A stretch of DNA of 64,000 bases. It comes from Sphingomonas endolithica (GTDB lineage: Bacteria; Pseudomonadota; Alphaproteobacteria; Sphingomonadales; Sphingomonadaceae). Where the stretch lies: assembly GCF_025231525.1 (NCBI RefSeq), contig NZ_CP103057.1:682001-746000 (forward strand), in the 5' to 3' direction. Shown here piece by piece: positions 46,919 to 57,027 of the stretch. The translations under genes and the position numbers were made by a program. How positions within the stretch are numbered: position 1 is the first letter of the stretch; each line of letters begins with the position of its first letter. Below the pieces are notes generated by a model that saw only the letters and a program-made list of their open reading frames with translations, was not told where the DNA came from and searched no databases.

Positions 46919-47278
46919 ATGAAGAAGTTCATCCTCGCCGCCCTTGCCGCATCGGTTGCGCTCAGCCCGATGGCCGCTTCCGTCGCCAGCGCGCAAGGCC
47001 GCCAGCAGGAACGCCATACGACGATTGTGAAGCGTAACGGCAACGTCGTGCAGAAGACCGTCGTGCGCCAGCGCGCACCGCAGTATCGCAGCGACTGGCG
47101 CCGCGGCCAGCGCTTCGACCAGCGCCAGGCACGCAATTATCGCCAGATCGACTATCGCCAGTATCGCGGCCTGCGCGCCCCTCCGCGCGGATACCGCTAC
47201 GTCCAGTCGGACCGCAACGTCATCTTGGTCAGCAACGGTGGGATCATCTCGCAGATCTTCAGCGGCCTGATCCGGTAA
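46919..47278 (+). CDS. RcnB-family periplasmic protein
   Basis: 119 residues with a signal peptide (MKKFILAALAASVALSPMAASVASAQG). The mature part is arginine/tyrosine/glutamine-rich (RQRAPQYRSDWRRGQRF) and ends GYRYVQSDRNVILVSNGGIISQIFSGLIR, the C-terminal pattern of the RcnB family, named for a nickel/cobalt homeostasis factor. The exact job here is unproven. A strong terminator follows, so it is monocistronic. Confidence 0.85.
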   Translation: MKKFILAALAASVALSPMAASVASAQGRQQERHTTIVKRNGNVVQKTVVRQRAPQYRSDWRRGQRFDQRQARNYRQIDYRQYRGLRAPPRGYRYVQSDRNVILVSNGGIISQIFSGLIR

Positions 47279-47304
47279 GCTATTGCTTTTTGTGAACCGC
47301 AAGG

Positions 47305-47335
47305 GGCGACGGGACTTCGGTCCCGTCGCCTTTTT
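47305..47335 (+). terminator. Rho-independent terminator after the RcnB-like gene
   Basis: Perfect 11-bp stem GGCGACGGGAC / GTCCCGTCGCC with a TTCG tetraloop, followed by TTTTT. It lies 26 bp after the stop. Confidence 0.92.
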
Positions 47336-47399
47336 GTACGTGCCGCCCCTCACCGCGTCATCCGGACTCGGTCCGGGAAGACGGCAGGTGCATGATTCC

Positions 47400-47427
47400 T
47401 TGCCTTCTCGCGCGTTTGCGCTATGGC
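47400..47427 (+). promoter_or_regulatory. Possible promoter of the rpsF operon
   Basis: TTGCCT at 47400-47405 and TATGGC at 47422-47427, 16 bp apart, lie about 115 bp before rpsF in the gap after the upstream terminator. A weak match to the housekeeping consensus, so low confidence. The leader that follows may hold the S6:S18 autoregulatory site, which I could not locate. Confidence 0.35.
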
Positions 47428-47542
47428 CGCCGCTTCGGGATGGAAGGCACGCGCTTTCCGCCTCGTTACAGTGAAGACGATAGCCGGAGGGGCGTCACGC
47501 ATGGTGCGGGCGTCAGCGATCGGCCAAGACGAAGGACAAGAC

Positions 47543-47977
47543 ATGGCTCTTTACGAGCACGTATTCCTTGCGCGCCAGGATCTGGCGCAAGCGCAAGTGG
47601 ATGCACTGGCGGAAACCGCCACCAGAATCATCAACGACAACAATGGCCGGGTCGTAAAGACCGAGAATTGGGGCCTGCGCAGCCTGGCGTACAAGATCGC
47701 CAAGAACCGCAAGGCGCATTACGTGATGCTCGAAATCGACGCCCCCGGCGACGTGGTGGCCGAGCTCGAGCGCCAGACGCAGATCAACGAGGACATCATC
47801 CGCTACATGACCGTTAAGGTCGATGCGCTGGAAGAAGGCCCGACCGTGATGATGCGCAAGTCCGATCGTGACCGCGAGCGTCGTGGCGATCGTGAAGGCG
47901 GCCGTCCCGACCGTGGTGACCGCCCCGAGCGCGGCGACCGCGAGGATCGTCCCCGTCGCAACTTTGACGCAGAATAA
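47543..47977 (+). CDS. rpsF: 30S ribosomal protein S6
   Basis: Binds S18 on the platform of the small subunit. 144 residues from [18 protein letters not shown]. The ferredoxin-like core runs to about residue 95. The rest is an Arg/Asp/Gly-rich tail ([32 protein letters not shown]), common in sphingomonads but of unknown function. It heads rpsF-rpsR-rplI, as in most bacteria. Confidence 0.96.
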   Translation: MALYEHVFLARQDLAQAQVDALAETATRIINDNNGRVVKTENWGLRSLAYKIAKNRKAHYVMLEIDAPGDVVAELERQTQINEDIIRYMTVKVDALEEGPTVMMRKSDRDRERRGDREGGRPDRGDRPERGDREDRPRRNFDAE

Positions 47978-47990
47978 GGAGGACTAGCAT

Positions 47991-48215
47991 ATGGCACGCC
48001 CATTTTTCCGCCGCCGCAAGTCCTGCCCGTTTTCGGCCAAGGACGCCCCACGGATCGATTACAAAGACGTCCGGTTGCTGCAGGGCTTCGTGTCCGAGCG
48101 CGGCAAGATCGTCCCGAGCCGCATCACTTCGGTGAGCGGCAAGAAGCAGCGCGAACTCGCCCAGGCGATCAAGCGCGCCCGTCATCTGGGCCTGCTGCCC
48201 TATATCGTTAAGTAA
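47991..48215 (+). CDS. rpsR: 30S ribosomal protein S18
   Basis: 74 residues: [67 protein letters not shown], the conserved S18 body. Forms a heterodimer with S6. Located 13 bp after rpsF with a GGAGG-type ribosome-binding site. Confidence 0.97.
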   Translation: MARPFFRRRKSCPFSAKDAPRIDYKDVRLLQGFVSERGKIVPSRITSVSGKKQRELAQAIKRARHLGLLPYIVK

Positions 48216-48229
48216 GGAAGGACTGACCC

Positions 48230-48847
48230 ATGCAAGTCATCCTGCTTGAGCGCGTCGAGAAGCTCGGCGCCATCGGCGACGTCGTCACCGTGAAGGACGG
48301 GTTCGCCCGCAACTTCCTGCTGCCGAACAAGAAGGCGCTTCGTTCCAACGAAGCCAACCGTAAGGTGTTCGAAAAGAACCGCGAATCGATCGTGGCGACC
48401 AACGCGGCACGCCGCGGTGAAGCCGAGATCGAGGCCAAGACCATCGACGGCATCACGCTGACGTTGATCCGACAGGCATCGAACACCGGCCAGCTGTACG
48501 GCTCGGTCGCGGTGCGCGATCTGCTCGACCTGCTTGAGACCGAGGGCCACAAGGTGCCCAAGTCGTCGATCGTGCTCAACAAGCCGATCAAGGCGATCGG
48601 CCTGTACGAAGTCAAGGTCGCGTTGCATCCTGAAGTGTCGGTGACCGTTAAGGTCAACGTCGCGCGTTCGCCGGAGGAAGCAGAAATGCAGGCTTCGGGC
48701 GTGAACGTGATGGAAGCGATGTTCGAAAAGGACGAAGCGGGCTTCGTCGAGGATTACGATCCCAACGCCGAGCCTGGTGCGACTGCCGAAGTATCGTCGA
48801 ACGACGATGCGCCGGCCGAGCGCGACGAGGCAACGACCGAAGGCTGA
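48230..48847 (+). CDS. rplI: 50S ribosomal protein L9
   Basis: Binds 23S rRNA at the base of the L1 stalk. 205 residues, longer than the usual ~150. The N-terminal domain MQVILLERVEKLGAIGDVVTVKDGFARNFLLPNKKAL is canonical. After the C-terminal domain there is an acidic/alanine-rich extension of about 50 residues (EDYDPNAEPGATAEVSSNDDAPAERDEATTEG), often seen in Alphaproteobacteria. Ends the operon at a strong terminator. Confidence 0.97.
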   Translation: MQVILLERVEKLGAIGDVVTVKDGFARNFLLPNKKALRSNEANRKVFEKNRESIVATNAARRGEAEIEAKTIDGITLTLIRQASNTGQLYGSVAVRDLLDLLETEGHKVPKSSIVLNKPIKAIGLYEVKVALHPEVSVTVKVNVARSPEEAEMQASGVNVMEAMFEKDEAGFVEDYDPNAEPGATAEVSSNDDAPAERDEATTEG

Positions 48848-48876
48848 TCCGTTCAGCACGCGATTGTCAAAGAAAA

Positions 48877-48909
48877 GGCCCGTCCGGAGCGATCCGGGCG
48901 GGCCTTTTT
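48877..48909 (+). terminator. Rho-independent terminator after rplI
   Basis: 12-bp stem GGCCCGTCCGGA / TCCGGGCGGGCC (one mismatched pair) with a GCGA loop, followed by TTTTT. It lies 30 bp after the rplI stop. Confidence 0.9.
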
Positions 48910-48956
48910 CTTGTTCGGCTTTTTGTCGGCTTGGGGCCCTTGGGAGCCCGCTCAGC

Positions 48957-49034
48957 TCACGGGCAGGTGAGGCAGGCGCCGATAACGGCGGTCAAGGGGA
49001 TCAGCGCGAATAAGAGGGGGAGTATCTGCTTCAT
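48957..49034 (-). CDS. Possible 25-residue hydrophobic peptide
   Basis: The minus-strand frame MKQILPLLFALIPLTAVIGACL... has 25 residues, starts with two charged residues, then a membrane-helix-length hydrophobic run, and ends LTCP. It lies in the gap between rplI and mutL. The start lacks a good ribosome-binding site, so this is a weak candidate; a conserved match in relatives would be needed. Confidence 0.35.
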   Translation of the reverse strand: MKQILPLLFALIPLTAVIGACLTCP

Positions 49035-49133
49035 GATAGTTCGCTTTTCGTGAACTGAGGACCTGACGCTAGAATGCGCGACAGGCGAAAAGGTTTCCAG
49101 AAGGTGAACGGCACCCAAGGCCCGCAGCCGCAA

Positions 49134-50984
49134 TCACTTCCGGCCGAACAGTTTCTCCACGTCGCCCATCTGCAGCTTCACCCAGGTCGGACGACCGTGA
49201 TTGCACTGTCCCGAATGTGGCGTGACTTCCATCTCACGCAGCAACGCGTTCATCTCGGCGACCGACAGCACGCGCCCTGCCCTGACCGAGCCGTGGCATG
49301 CCATCGTGCCGGCTACCGCGTCGAGCCGTTCCTTTAGCGATAGCGCTTCATCGAACGCGGCAAGTTCGTCGGCCAGATCGGTGACCAGCCCGAGAACATC
49401 GCTCTGCCCGAGCAAGGCGGGCACCGCGCGCACCAGCATCGCGCGCGGGCCGAAGCGTTCGAGGTCCAGCCCGAACTCGCTCAATTCGGCGGCGCGGCCT
49501 TCGAGGCGATCGCAGGCTGGTTCGTCGAGCTCGATCACTTCCGGCAGCAACAGCGCCTGGGCCGCAACGCCGCCCGTCGCCATCGCCTTGCGCATGCGTT
49601 CCAGCACCAATCGCTCATGCGCGGCGTGCTGATCGACCAGCACGAGCCCATCTTCGGCCTCGGCGACGATATAGGTCTTGGCGACTTGGCCCCGAGCAAC
49701 GCCGAGCGGATGGGAGATCGTTTCCGGCGGGGGAGCGTAGGACGGTTCGGCACGGCCTTGTGGGCCCGGGGTGATGAAGGTTTGGCGACGGTCGAACACC
49801 GAGTGCTGCCGCTCCCACAAACTCAGCCCCTCCCCTTCAGCGGAGGGGTAAGGGGTGGGGGATGTCTCATCGAAAGCGATGCCTGCATAGGCCGCACTGC
49901 CCCACCCCAACCCCTCCCCTGCAGGAGAGGGGCTTTCTTGTGTCCAGGCCGCCATCGCATCCTCGGCCGGCCGCTGCACGCTGCGATGGCCCGCTTCATC
50001 GAGCGCGCGGCGTAGCCCGCTGACGATCAACCCGCGGACCATTGCCGGTTCGCGAAACCGCACCTCGGTCTTGGCCGGGTGTACGTTCACATCCACCGCG
50101 TCGGCCGGCACCTGCAGAAACAGCGCGACCATGGCGTGCCGATCACGCGGCATCATCTCGGCATAGGCGCCGCGGATCGCGCCGATCAGCAGGCGGTCCT
50201 TCACCGGACGCCCGTTGACGAACAGATATTGATGGTCGGCCACGCCGCGATTGAACGTCGGCAGCCCGGCAACGCCGCCGAGGTGCAAGCCCTCGCGTTC
50301 GAGGTCGATCGGCACGCCATTGTCGATCATGCCGCGATCGGTAAGTGCGGCCACGCGCGCCGGCAGCGTGTCGCCGCCCGCCACCTGCAAGGCACGGCGC
50401 CCGTCATGCTCGACCGAAAAGGCGATGTCGGGCCGCGCCATGGCGAGCCGCTTCACGACATCCAGGCAGGCGGCATATTCGGCGCGCGGGCTGCGCAGGA
50501 ACTTGCGCCGTGCCGGCACCCGCTCGAACAATCCCTCCACCCGCACCCGCGTACCCGTCGGCACGCCCGCCGGGCCTTCCGAAACCAGGATGCCGTTATC
50601 GATCAGGCGCGACCACCCTTCCGCATCCCGCACACGGCTCTCCAGCATCATGCGGGCGACGCTGGCGATCGACGGCAATGCCTCGCCGCGAAAGCCCAAT
50701 GTCGTGACCTGTTCGATGGCCCCATCCCGCAACAGATGGTCGGGGAGCTTGGAGGTGGCATGCCGCTCCAGCGCCAGCGCCATATCGGCGGGCGTCATGC
50801 CGCAGCCGTCATCGATCACTTCCAGCAGATCGACGCCGCCCCCGCCAAGGCGCACGTCGACCCGGCTCGCGCCGGCGTCGATCGCGTTTTCCACCAGCTC
50901 CTTCAACGCGCTGGCTGGTCGTTCCACCACTTCACCGGCAGCGATGCGATTGACGAGATGTTCGGGCAGGCGCCGTATTGACAT
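49134..50984 (-). CDS. mutL: DNA mismatch repair protein MutL
   Basis: Coordinates mismatch repair between MutS and the strand-nicking step. 616 residues. GHKL ATPase motifs: ELVENAIDAGASRVDV, DDGCGM and TLGFRGEALPSI. The C-terminal dimerisation domain holds DQHAAHERLVLERMRK and ACHGSVRAGRVLSVAEMNALLREME. The linker (about residues 350-386) contains repeat-derived sequence such as SPSPAGEGLGWGSAAYAG and SPTPYPSAEGEGLSLWE. The gene starts 62 bp from the mreB-side region on the opposite strand. Confidence 0.96.
   Translation of the reverse strand: MSIRRLPEHLVNRIAAGEVVERPASALKELVENAIDAGASRVDVRLGGGGVDLLEVIDDGCGMTPADMALALERHATSKLPDHLLRDGAIEQVTTLGFRGEALPSIASVARMMLESRVRDAEGWSRLIDNGILVSEGPAGVPTGTRVRVEGLFERVPARRKFLRSPRAEYAACLDVVKRLAMARPDIAFSVEHDGRRALQVAGGDTLPARVAALTDRGMIDNGVPIDLEREGLHLGGVAGLPTFNRGVADHQYLFVNGRPVKDRLLIGAIRGAYAEMMPRDRHAMVALFLQVPADAVDVNVHPAKTEVRFREPAMVRGLIVSGLRRALDEAGHRSVQRPAEDAMAAWTQESPSPAGEGLGWGSAAYAGIAFDETSPTPYPSAEGEGLSLWERQHSVFDRRQTFITPGPQGRAEPSYAPPPETISHPLGVARGQVAKTYIVAEAEDGLVLVDQHAAHERLVLERMRKAMATGGVAAQALLLPEVIELDEPACDRLEGRAAELSEFGLDLERFGPRAMLVRAVPALLGQSDVLGLVTDLADELAAFDEALSLKERLDAVAGTMACHGSVRAGRVLSVAEMNALLREMEVTPHSGQCNHGRPTWVKLQMGDVEKLFGRK
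49825..49933. repeat. Inverted repeat pair embedded in the mutL linker
   Basis: Arms at 49825-49862 (AGCCCCTCCCC...GGGGTGGGGGA) and 49900-49933 (CCCCACCCC...GAGAGGGGCT) face each other. Same family as at 41641-41775. The whole element is in frame and encodes part of the poorly conserved MutL linker. Confidence 0.85.
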
Positions 50985-50998
50985 AGGTCAGCCTCTAG

Positions 50999-52192
<1,194 letters not shown>

Positions 52193-52252
52193 GTGGAACG
52201 GACTAGATGACGTTGCCGGTCGGCATTCGCCGGCCGGTGCGACCCCGGGGGA

Positions 52253-53134
52253 ATGATGGCGCCGTCTCGAAACCGTCGCGCGGGTTTTTCGCGACGCGCG
52301 CAATACGGCCTTTTCATGGGCTATGTGATCGCCATTGCCGGTGCTTTGGTGGCGGCGGTGTTGCTTGCGCTTGCCACACTCAACCCGCCGGCCTTCGCCG
52401 CCTTCCGCGCTGCGCTGGCCGAGATCACCACGCCAATCTCCACGGGAATGGCCGGCATCGGCCGCGGCATCGCATCGGCGCCGTCGGCCATATCCGAGCA
52501 TTTCCTAGTCAAGTCGCGCAATGCCGAACTGCGCAAGGAATTGCAGGACGCACAATCCCTGCTGCAGCGGGCGCGGACCCTCACCTACGACAATCGTCGC
52601 CTGAAGGCCTTGCTGCGGCTGCGCGAGCGCGCCGCCACGCCGATCGTGGCTGCCCGCTTGGTCAGTTCCTCCATGTCGAGCACGCGCCGCGTCGCCATCC
52701 TGAACGCCGGATCCTGGCAGAACGTGCGCGTCGGCCAGCCGGTGAGCGGGCCCGAGGGCCTGATCGGCCGCATCCTGGAAACTGGCCCAAACACTGCACG
52801 CGTGTTGCTGCTGACCGATCCCGAAAGCATCGTGCCTGTACGCCGCACGCGCGACGGGCTGGCCGCTTTGGTATCGGGTCGCGGCGACGGCATGCTCGAT
52901 ATCCGCTCGGCCAATCTGGCCAATGTCGCGTTCAAGGCTGGTGACGTGTTCGTAACATCGGGCACCGGTGGTATCTATCCACCCGACATCACCGTTGCAC
53001 GTATCATGCGCCATGGGCGTGACACCGCGTTGGCGCGTCCCTTTGCGCAACCCGACACGCTCGATTTCGCGCTCGTCCAGCAAGCCTATATGCCCGCCCC
53101 GCCGCCCGCCGCTCCGCCGGTCACGCAGCCGTGA
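52253..53134 (+). CDS. mreC: Rod shape-determining protein MreC
   Basis: Periplasmic scaffold anchored by one membrane helix, linking MreB to wall synthases. 293 residues: a basic N-terminus (MMAPSRNRRAGFSRRAQYG), the helix (about 20-42), a coiled coil (about 85-125) and the beta-barrel with NAGSWQNVRVGQPVSGPEGLIGRI and TSGTGGIYPPDITVARI. Ends in a proline/alanine-rich tail. The stop overlaps the mreD start (GTGA). Confidence 0.95.
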   Translation: MMAPSRNRRAGFSRRAQYGLFMGYVIAIAGALVAAVLLALATLNPPAFAAFRAALAEITTPISTGMAGIGRGIASAPSAISEHFLVKSRNAELRKELQDAQSLLQRARTLTYDNRRLKALLRLRERAATPIVAARLVSSSMSSTRRVAILNAGSWQNVRVGQPVSGPEGLIGRILETGPNTARVLLLTDPESIVPVRRTRDGLAALVSGRGDGMLDIRSANLANVAFKAGDVFVTSGTGGIYPPDITVARIMRHGRDTALARPFAQPDTLDFALVQQAYMPAPPPAAPPVTQP

Positions 53135-53643
53135 GCGCACCGGTCCGCGGACCGTTCGACGAAGCGCCGCCACGCAGCGTTTCCGTTGCCCTACCGGCAG
53201 CCTCGGTCATGCTGGGCTCGCTGGTCACGATCGTACCGGTGGTTGCGCACTTCCCGATCCTGCCGCCGTTCGGCCTGCTGGTCCTGCTTGGCTGGCGGTT
53301 ACGGCGCACCGACATCTTTCCGATCTGGGCTGCCTTGCCGCTTGGCTTCTTCGACGATCTGGTCAGCGGGCAGCCGCTCGGCAGCGCGATGCTGCTCTGG
53401 ACCTTGTGCTTCTTCATGATCGACCTGATCGATCAGCGCCTAGTGTTCCGCGATTTCTGGCAGGACTGGCTGATCGCGGCGGGCGCCGTTGGTTTCTGCC
53501 TGATCGCCGGACGCCTGTTCGCCACGCCGATCGGGGCGCACGTCGATACGATGCTGCTGCTGCAGGCGGTGATATCTGTCCTGCTGTTCCCGCTCGTGTC
53601 GCAGCTATGTGCATGGCTTGATGGGAAGCGCGAAGGCGCATAG
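53131..53643 (+). CDS. mreD: Rod shape-determining protein MreD
   Basis: Inner-membrane protein of the elongasome. 170 residues, with about five membrane helices (around residues 25-45, 47-62, 70-90, 103-120 and 130-155). GTG start overlaps the mreC stop. Identification rests on hydrophobicity, length and operon position more than on sharp motifs. Confidence 0.9.
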   Translation: MSAPVRGPFDEAPPRSVSVALPAASVMLGSLVTIVPVVAHFPILPPFGLLVLLGWRLRRTDIFPIWAALPLGFFDDLVSGQPLGSAMLLWTLCFFMIDLIDQRLVFRDFWQDWLIAAGAVGFCLIAGRLFATPIGAHVDTMLLLQAVISVLLFPLVSQLCAWLDGKREGA

Positions 53644-53651
53644 ATCGCCCC

Positions 53652-55736
53652 ATGCGGATCACCACCGAGGCATCGCAATCTTACAGTTTCACCCGCCGCG
53701 CGATCATGCTCGGCGGGGCGCAGGGCGTGGTCGGCTTGCTGCTCGCCGGGCGCATGGCGTGGCTCGCGGTGGCGGAAAACGAACGCTATCGCCTGTTGTC
53801 GGAAAGCAACCGGGTCAACATGACGTTGATCCCACCGCGCCGCGGCTGGATAGTCGATCGGCATGGCGCGCCGATCGCCAACAACCGCACCGATTTCCGC
53901 GTCGATATTATTCCGGACCGGCTGGATGCCAAAGACAAGGACAGGGTCCTGGCGCTGCTGAAATCCATCCTGCGCCTGCCGCCAGAGGAAATGGTGCGGG
54001 TCGCGACCGACCTCAAACATGCCGCCGGCTTCCAGCCGGTTCAGGTGGCGGAAAATCTCGATTGGGAGCGGTTTGCGGCGGTCAGCGTACGCTTGCCAGA
54101 ATTGCCCGGCGTAGCGCCGACGCGCGGCTTCTCGCGCCATTATCCTGCGGCCTCCGCGGTGGCGCATCTGACCGGCTATGTCGGCGCCGCATCGGCCGCC
54201 CAGTATCAGAAGACCAAGGACCAGCTGATGGTCACCCCGGGCTTCAAGCTCGGCAAGGACGGGCTCGAAAAGACGCTGGAGAAGCAATTGCGCGGCGATC
54301 CCGGCGCCAAGCGGGTCGAGGTAACCGCGCGCGGCAAATTGGTGCGCGAGCTCGAAACCAAGCCCGATGCACCGGGCCAGACGATCCGATTGACGATCGA
54401 TGCGGGCCTGCAGGAATACACCGCACGGCGGCTGGGCACCAATAGCGGCTCGGCAGTGATGATCGACTGCGAGACCGGCGACATCCTCGCCATGGTATCG
54501 GTGCCTGCCTACGATCCGAACAGCTTTTCGGACGGGATCAGCCATCTCGAATGGAAGATGCTCTCCGACGACGATCACGTGCCGCTGATGAACAAGACGC
54601 TTCAGGGACTTTATCCGCCGGGCTCGACGGTCAAGCCGATGAACGCGCTGGCATTGCTGCATGCCGGCGTCGATCCGCACGCCAGGGTCAATTGCTCGGG
54701 TGCGATGCGGGTCGGCACCGGCGTGTTCCACTGCCACAAACGCGGCGGGCATGGGGCGCTCGATATGAAGAATGCCGTGATGCAGAGCTGCGACATCTAT
54801 TTCTACGAGATGATCCGCCGCGTCGGCTATGATGCCATCGCGCCGATCGCGCGCGAGGTCGGGCTGGGCCAGAAGTTCGACCTGCCGTTCGATTCGCAGC
54901 GTTACGGCACCGTGCCCGACAGCGCCTGGAAGCTGAAGAAGTACAAGAACGCCTGGACCGTGGCCGACGGTCTCAATGCCTCGATCGGCCAGGGCTATGT
55001 CTTGGCCAATCCGTTCCAGCTGGCCGTGATGACGGCGCGGATCGGATCGGGGCTGCTGTTGAAGCCTCGTTTGGTGATGAACGGGAAACCGCCGCCCGCC
55101 CAGCCCCTGTCGACCACGCCCGAACAACTCGCGATCGTGCGCGATGCGATGTTCGGCGTGATCAACCAGGGCGGCACGGGTGGCCGCGCCCGGTTGCTCG
55201 TGCCCGGAGTTGCCATGGCCGGCAAGACGGGTACCGCGCAGGTGCGCCGCATCACCATGGCGGAGCGTGCTGGCGGCGTGCTCAAGAACGGGCAGTTGCC
55301 GTTCAAGATGCGCGATCACGCGCTGCTGGTAGCGTTCGCTCCGGCGGACAAGCCGAAATACGCGCTGGCCGTGGTGCTCGAACATAACGGCCATACTGTC
55401 GCCAATCTCGATACGCCGCTCACCGGGCGCGATATCATGACCTATATGTTCGACCGAGACCGGGCGCTGAAGTCGCTGGCAGAGATCGAGCCGACCTGGG
55501 GCGGCGACATCGCCGCGCGCAGTGCCGCCCAGTCCGCCGCCTACCGCGCCGCGGCGAGCGCACCGCCGCCCGTCGTCGCGGCAGCGACCGAGACCAACGC
55601 CACCGCTCCCACTGCGGCTCCCGCGGTCGAGGCAGCGACCGACGCTGCCAATGCCAATGCCGAGGCTTTGGCGCACGATGCCGCGACCGGAAACGGCGTG
55701 GCCCAGATCACCGGATCGCCGGAGCGCGAACAATGA
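53652..55736 (+). CDS. mrdA: Penicillin-binding protein 2
   Basis: Class B transpeptidase that crosslinks peptidoglycan in elongation, partnered by RodA. 694 residues. N-terminal membrane helix, dimerisation region with RRGWIVDRHGAPIANNRTDFRVDI, then the transpeptidase domain with the active-site serine in YPPGSTVKPMNALALL, SxN in MQSCDIYFYEM region and KTGTAQ. A 70-residue alanine/proline-rich C-terminal tail is disordered. Its end overlaps rodA by 4 nt (ATGA). Confidence 0.96.
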   Translation: MRITTEASQSYSFTRRAIMLGGAQGVVGLLLAGRMAWLAVAENERYRLLSESNRVNMTLIPPRRGWIVDRHGAPIANNRTDFRVDIIPDRLDAKDKDRVLALLKSILRLPPEEMVRVATDLKHAAGFQPVQVAENLDWERFAAVSVRLPELPGVAPTRGFSRHYPAASAVAHLTGYVGAASAAQYQKTKDQLMVTPGFKLGKDGLEKTLEKQLRGDPGAKRVEVTARGKLVRELETKPDAPGQTIRLTIDAGLQEYTARRLGTNSGSAVMIDCETGDILAMVSVPAYDPNSFSDGISHLEWKMLSDDDHVPLMNKTLQGLYPPGSTVKPMNALALLHAGVDPHARVNCSGAMRVGTGVFHCHKRGGHGALDMKNAVMQSCDIYFYEMIRRVGYDAIAPIAREVGLGQKFDLPFDSQRYGTVPDSAWKLKKYKNAWTVADGLNASIGQGYVLANPFQLAVMTARIGSGLLLKPRLVMNGKPPPAQPLSTTPEQLAIVRDAMFGVINQGGTGGRARLLVPGVAMAGKTGTAQVRRITMAERAGGVLKNGQLPFKMRDHALLVAFAPADKPKYALAVVLEHNGHTVANLDTPLTGRDIMTYMFDRDRALKSLAEIEPTWGGDIAARSAAQSAAYRAAASAPPPVVAAATETNATAPTAAPAVEAATDAANANAEALAHDAATGNGVAQITGSPEREQ

Positions 55737-56845
55737 ACGGCCTCAGCTTCGTCCCAGCACCGCTGGCACAACTGCCCTGGCGCGTGATCCTGCTCGTCAC
55801 CGCGATCGGCTGCTTCGGCCTGGTCGTGCTCTACTCCGCCGCCGGCGGGTCGGTGCGGCCTTGGGCGCTCAGCCAGGGCATCCGCTTCTTCGTCCTGCTC
55901 TGCGGCGCCATCGCGCTGTCGCGGCTGCGCGAATCGATCTGGGGCACGATCGCGCTGCCGATCTATGGCGGGTTGGTCATCGCCCTCATCCTGGTCGAAC
56001 TGCTGGGGGCGGTCAGCGGCGGCAGCCAGCGCTGGCTGGATCTCGGGCTGATCCGGCTCCAGCCCTCCGAATTTATGAAGCCGTTCATCGTGCTCGCCTG
56101 CGCCAAATTCTACGACATGTTGCCGCCCAACGAGACCCGGCGCTTCGGGGCAATCTGGCCGGCTGCGCTGTTGATCGGTTTCCCCGCCGCCCTGGTGATG
56201 CTGCAGCCCGATCTCGGCACCGCGCTGATGATCTGCGCGGGCGGGGTAACGGTGGTGTTCCTGGCCGGCGTCCCGCTACGGCTGTTCATCGGTGGCGCGC
56301 TGGCCATGGGAGCGGCCATCCCGGTCGCGATCAATTTCGTGCTGCACGATTATCAGCGCAATCGCATTCTGATCTTCCTCGACCCCGAAAGCGACCCGCT
56401 CGGCACCGGCTATCATATCAGCCAGTCGAAGATCGCGATCGGATCGGGCGGCGTGTTCGGCAAGGGCTTCCTCAACGGCACGCAGAGCCATCTGGATTAC
56501 CTGCCCGAGGGCCATACCGACTTCGCGCTGGCGACGATGATGGAGGAATGGGGCCTTGTCGGTGGCGTGGCAGTGATCATCGCCTTCTTCTGCCTGATCT
56601 TCTGGGGCATCAACGTCGCGCTCAACGCACAGACCCGGTTCGGCAAACTGACCGCGGCGGGCCTGTCGGCCACGATCTTCTTCTACGTCGCCATCAACAT
56701 GTCGATGGTGATGGGTCTCGCCCCCGTCGTCGGCATCCCCCTGCCCTTCATCAGCTTCGGCAGCTCGGCGCAGCTGACCGTTTTGCTCTGCCTGGGCATC
56801 CTGATGTCGATCGATCGGCAGAACCGCCAGACGAGCGGCTGGTAA
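55733..56845 (+). CDS. rodA: Rod shape-determining protein RodA (SEDS glycosyltransferase)
   Basis: Peptidoglycan polymerase of the elongasome, 370 residues with about ten membrane helices. SEDS hallmarks: GSQRWLDLGLIRLQPSEFMK, LQPDLGTALMI, and near the C-terminus NMSMVMGLAPVVGIPLPFISFGSSA. The start overlaps the mrdA stop, so PBP2 and RodA are made together. Confidence 0.96.
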   Translation: MNGLSFVPAPLAQLPWRVILLVTAIGCFGLVVLYSAAGGSVRPWALSQGIRFFVLLCGAIALSRLRESIWGTIALPIYGGLVIALILVELLGAVSGGSQRWLDLGLIRLQPSEFMKPFIVLACAKFYDMLPPNETRRFGAIWPAALLIGFPAALVMLQPDLGTALMICAGGVTVVFLAGVPLRLFIGGALAMGAAIPVAINFVLHDYQRNRILIFLDPESDPLGTGYHISQSKIAIGSGGVFGKGFLNGTQSHLDYLPEGHTDFALATMMEEWGLVGGVAVIIAFFCLIFWGINVALNAQTRFGKLTAAGLSATIFFYVAINMSMVMGLAPVVGIPLPFISFGSSAQLTVLLCLGILMSIDRQNRQTSGW

Positions 56846-56859
56846 TCTGCAAAAAGGGT

Positions 56860-56887
56860 TTGCATTCCCCGGGCACGATGCTAGTTC
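56860..56887 (+). promoter_or_regulatory. Possible promoter of tRNA-Lys
   Basis: TTGCAT at 56860-56865 and TAGTTC at 56882-56887, 16 bp apart, lie about 60 bp before the tRNA. Weak consensus match; plausible because a separate promoter is expected after rodA. Confidence 0.35.
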
Positions 56888-56945
56888 GCGCCCTCCCTGT
56901 TCGCGGCGGTGCCTCCAACGCACCTTCGATGTCGCCCACGGATAT

Positions 56946-57021
<76 letters not shown>

Positions 57022-57027
57022 TCACTT

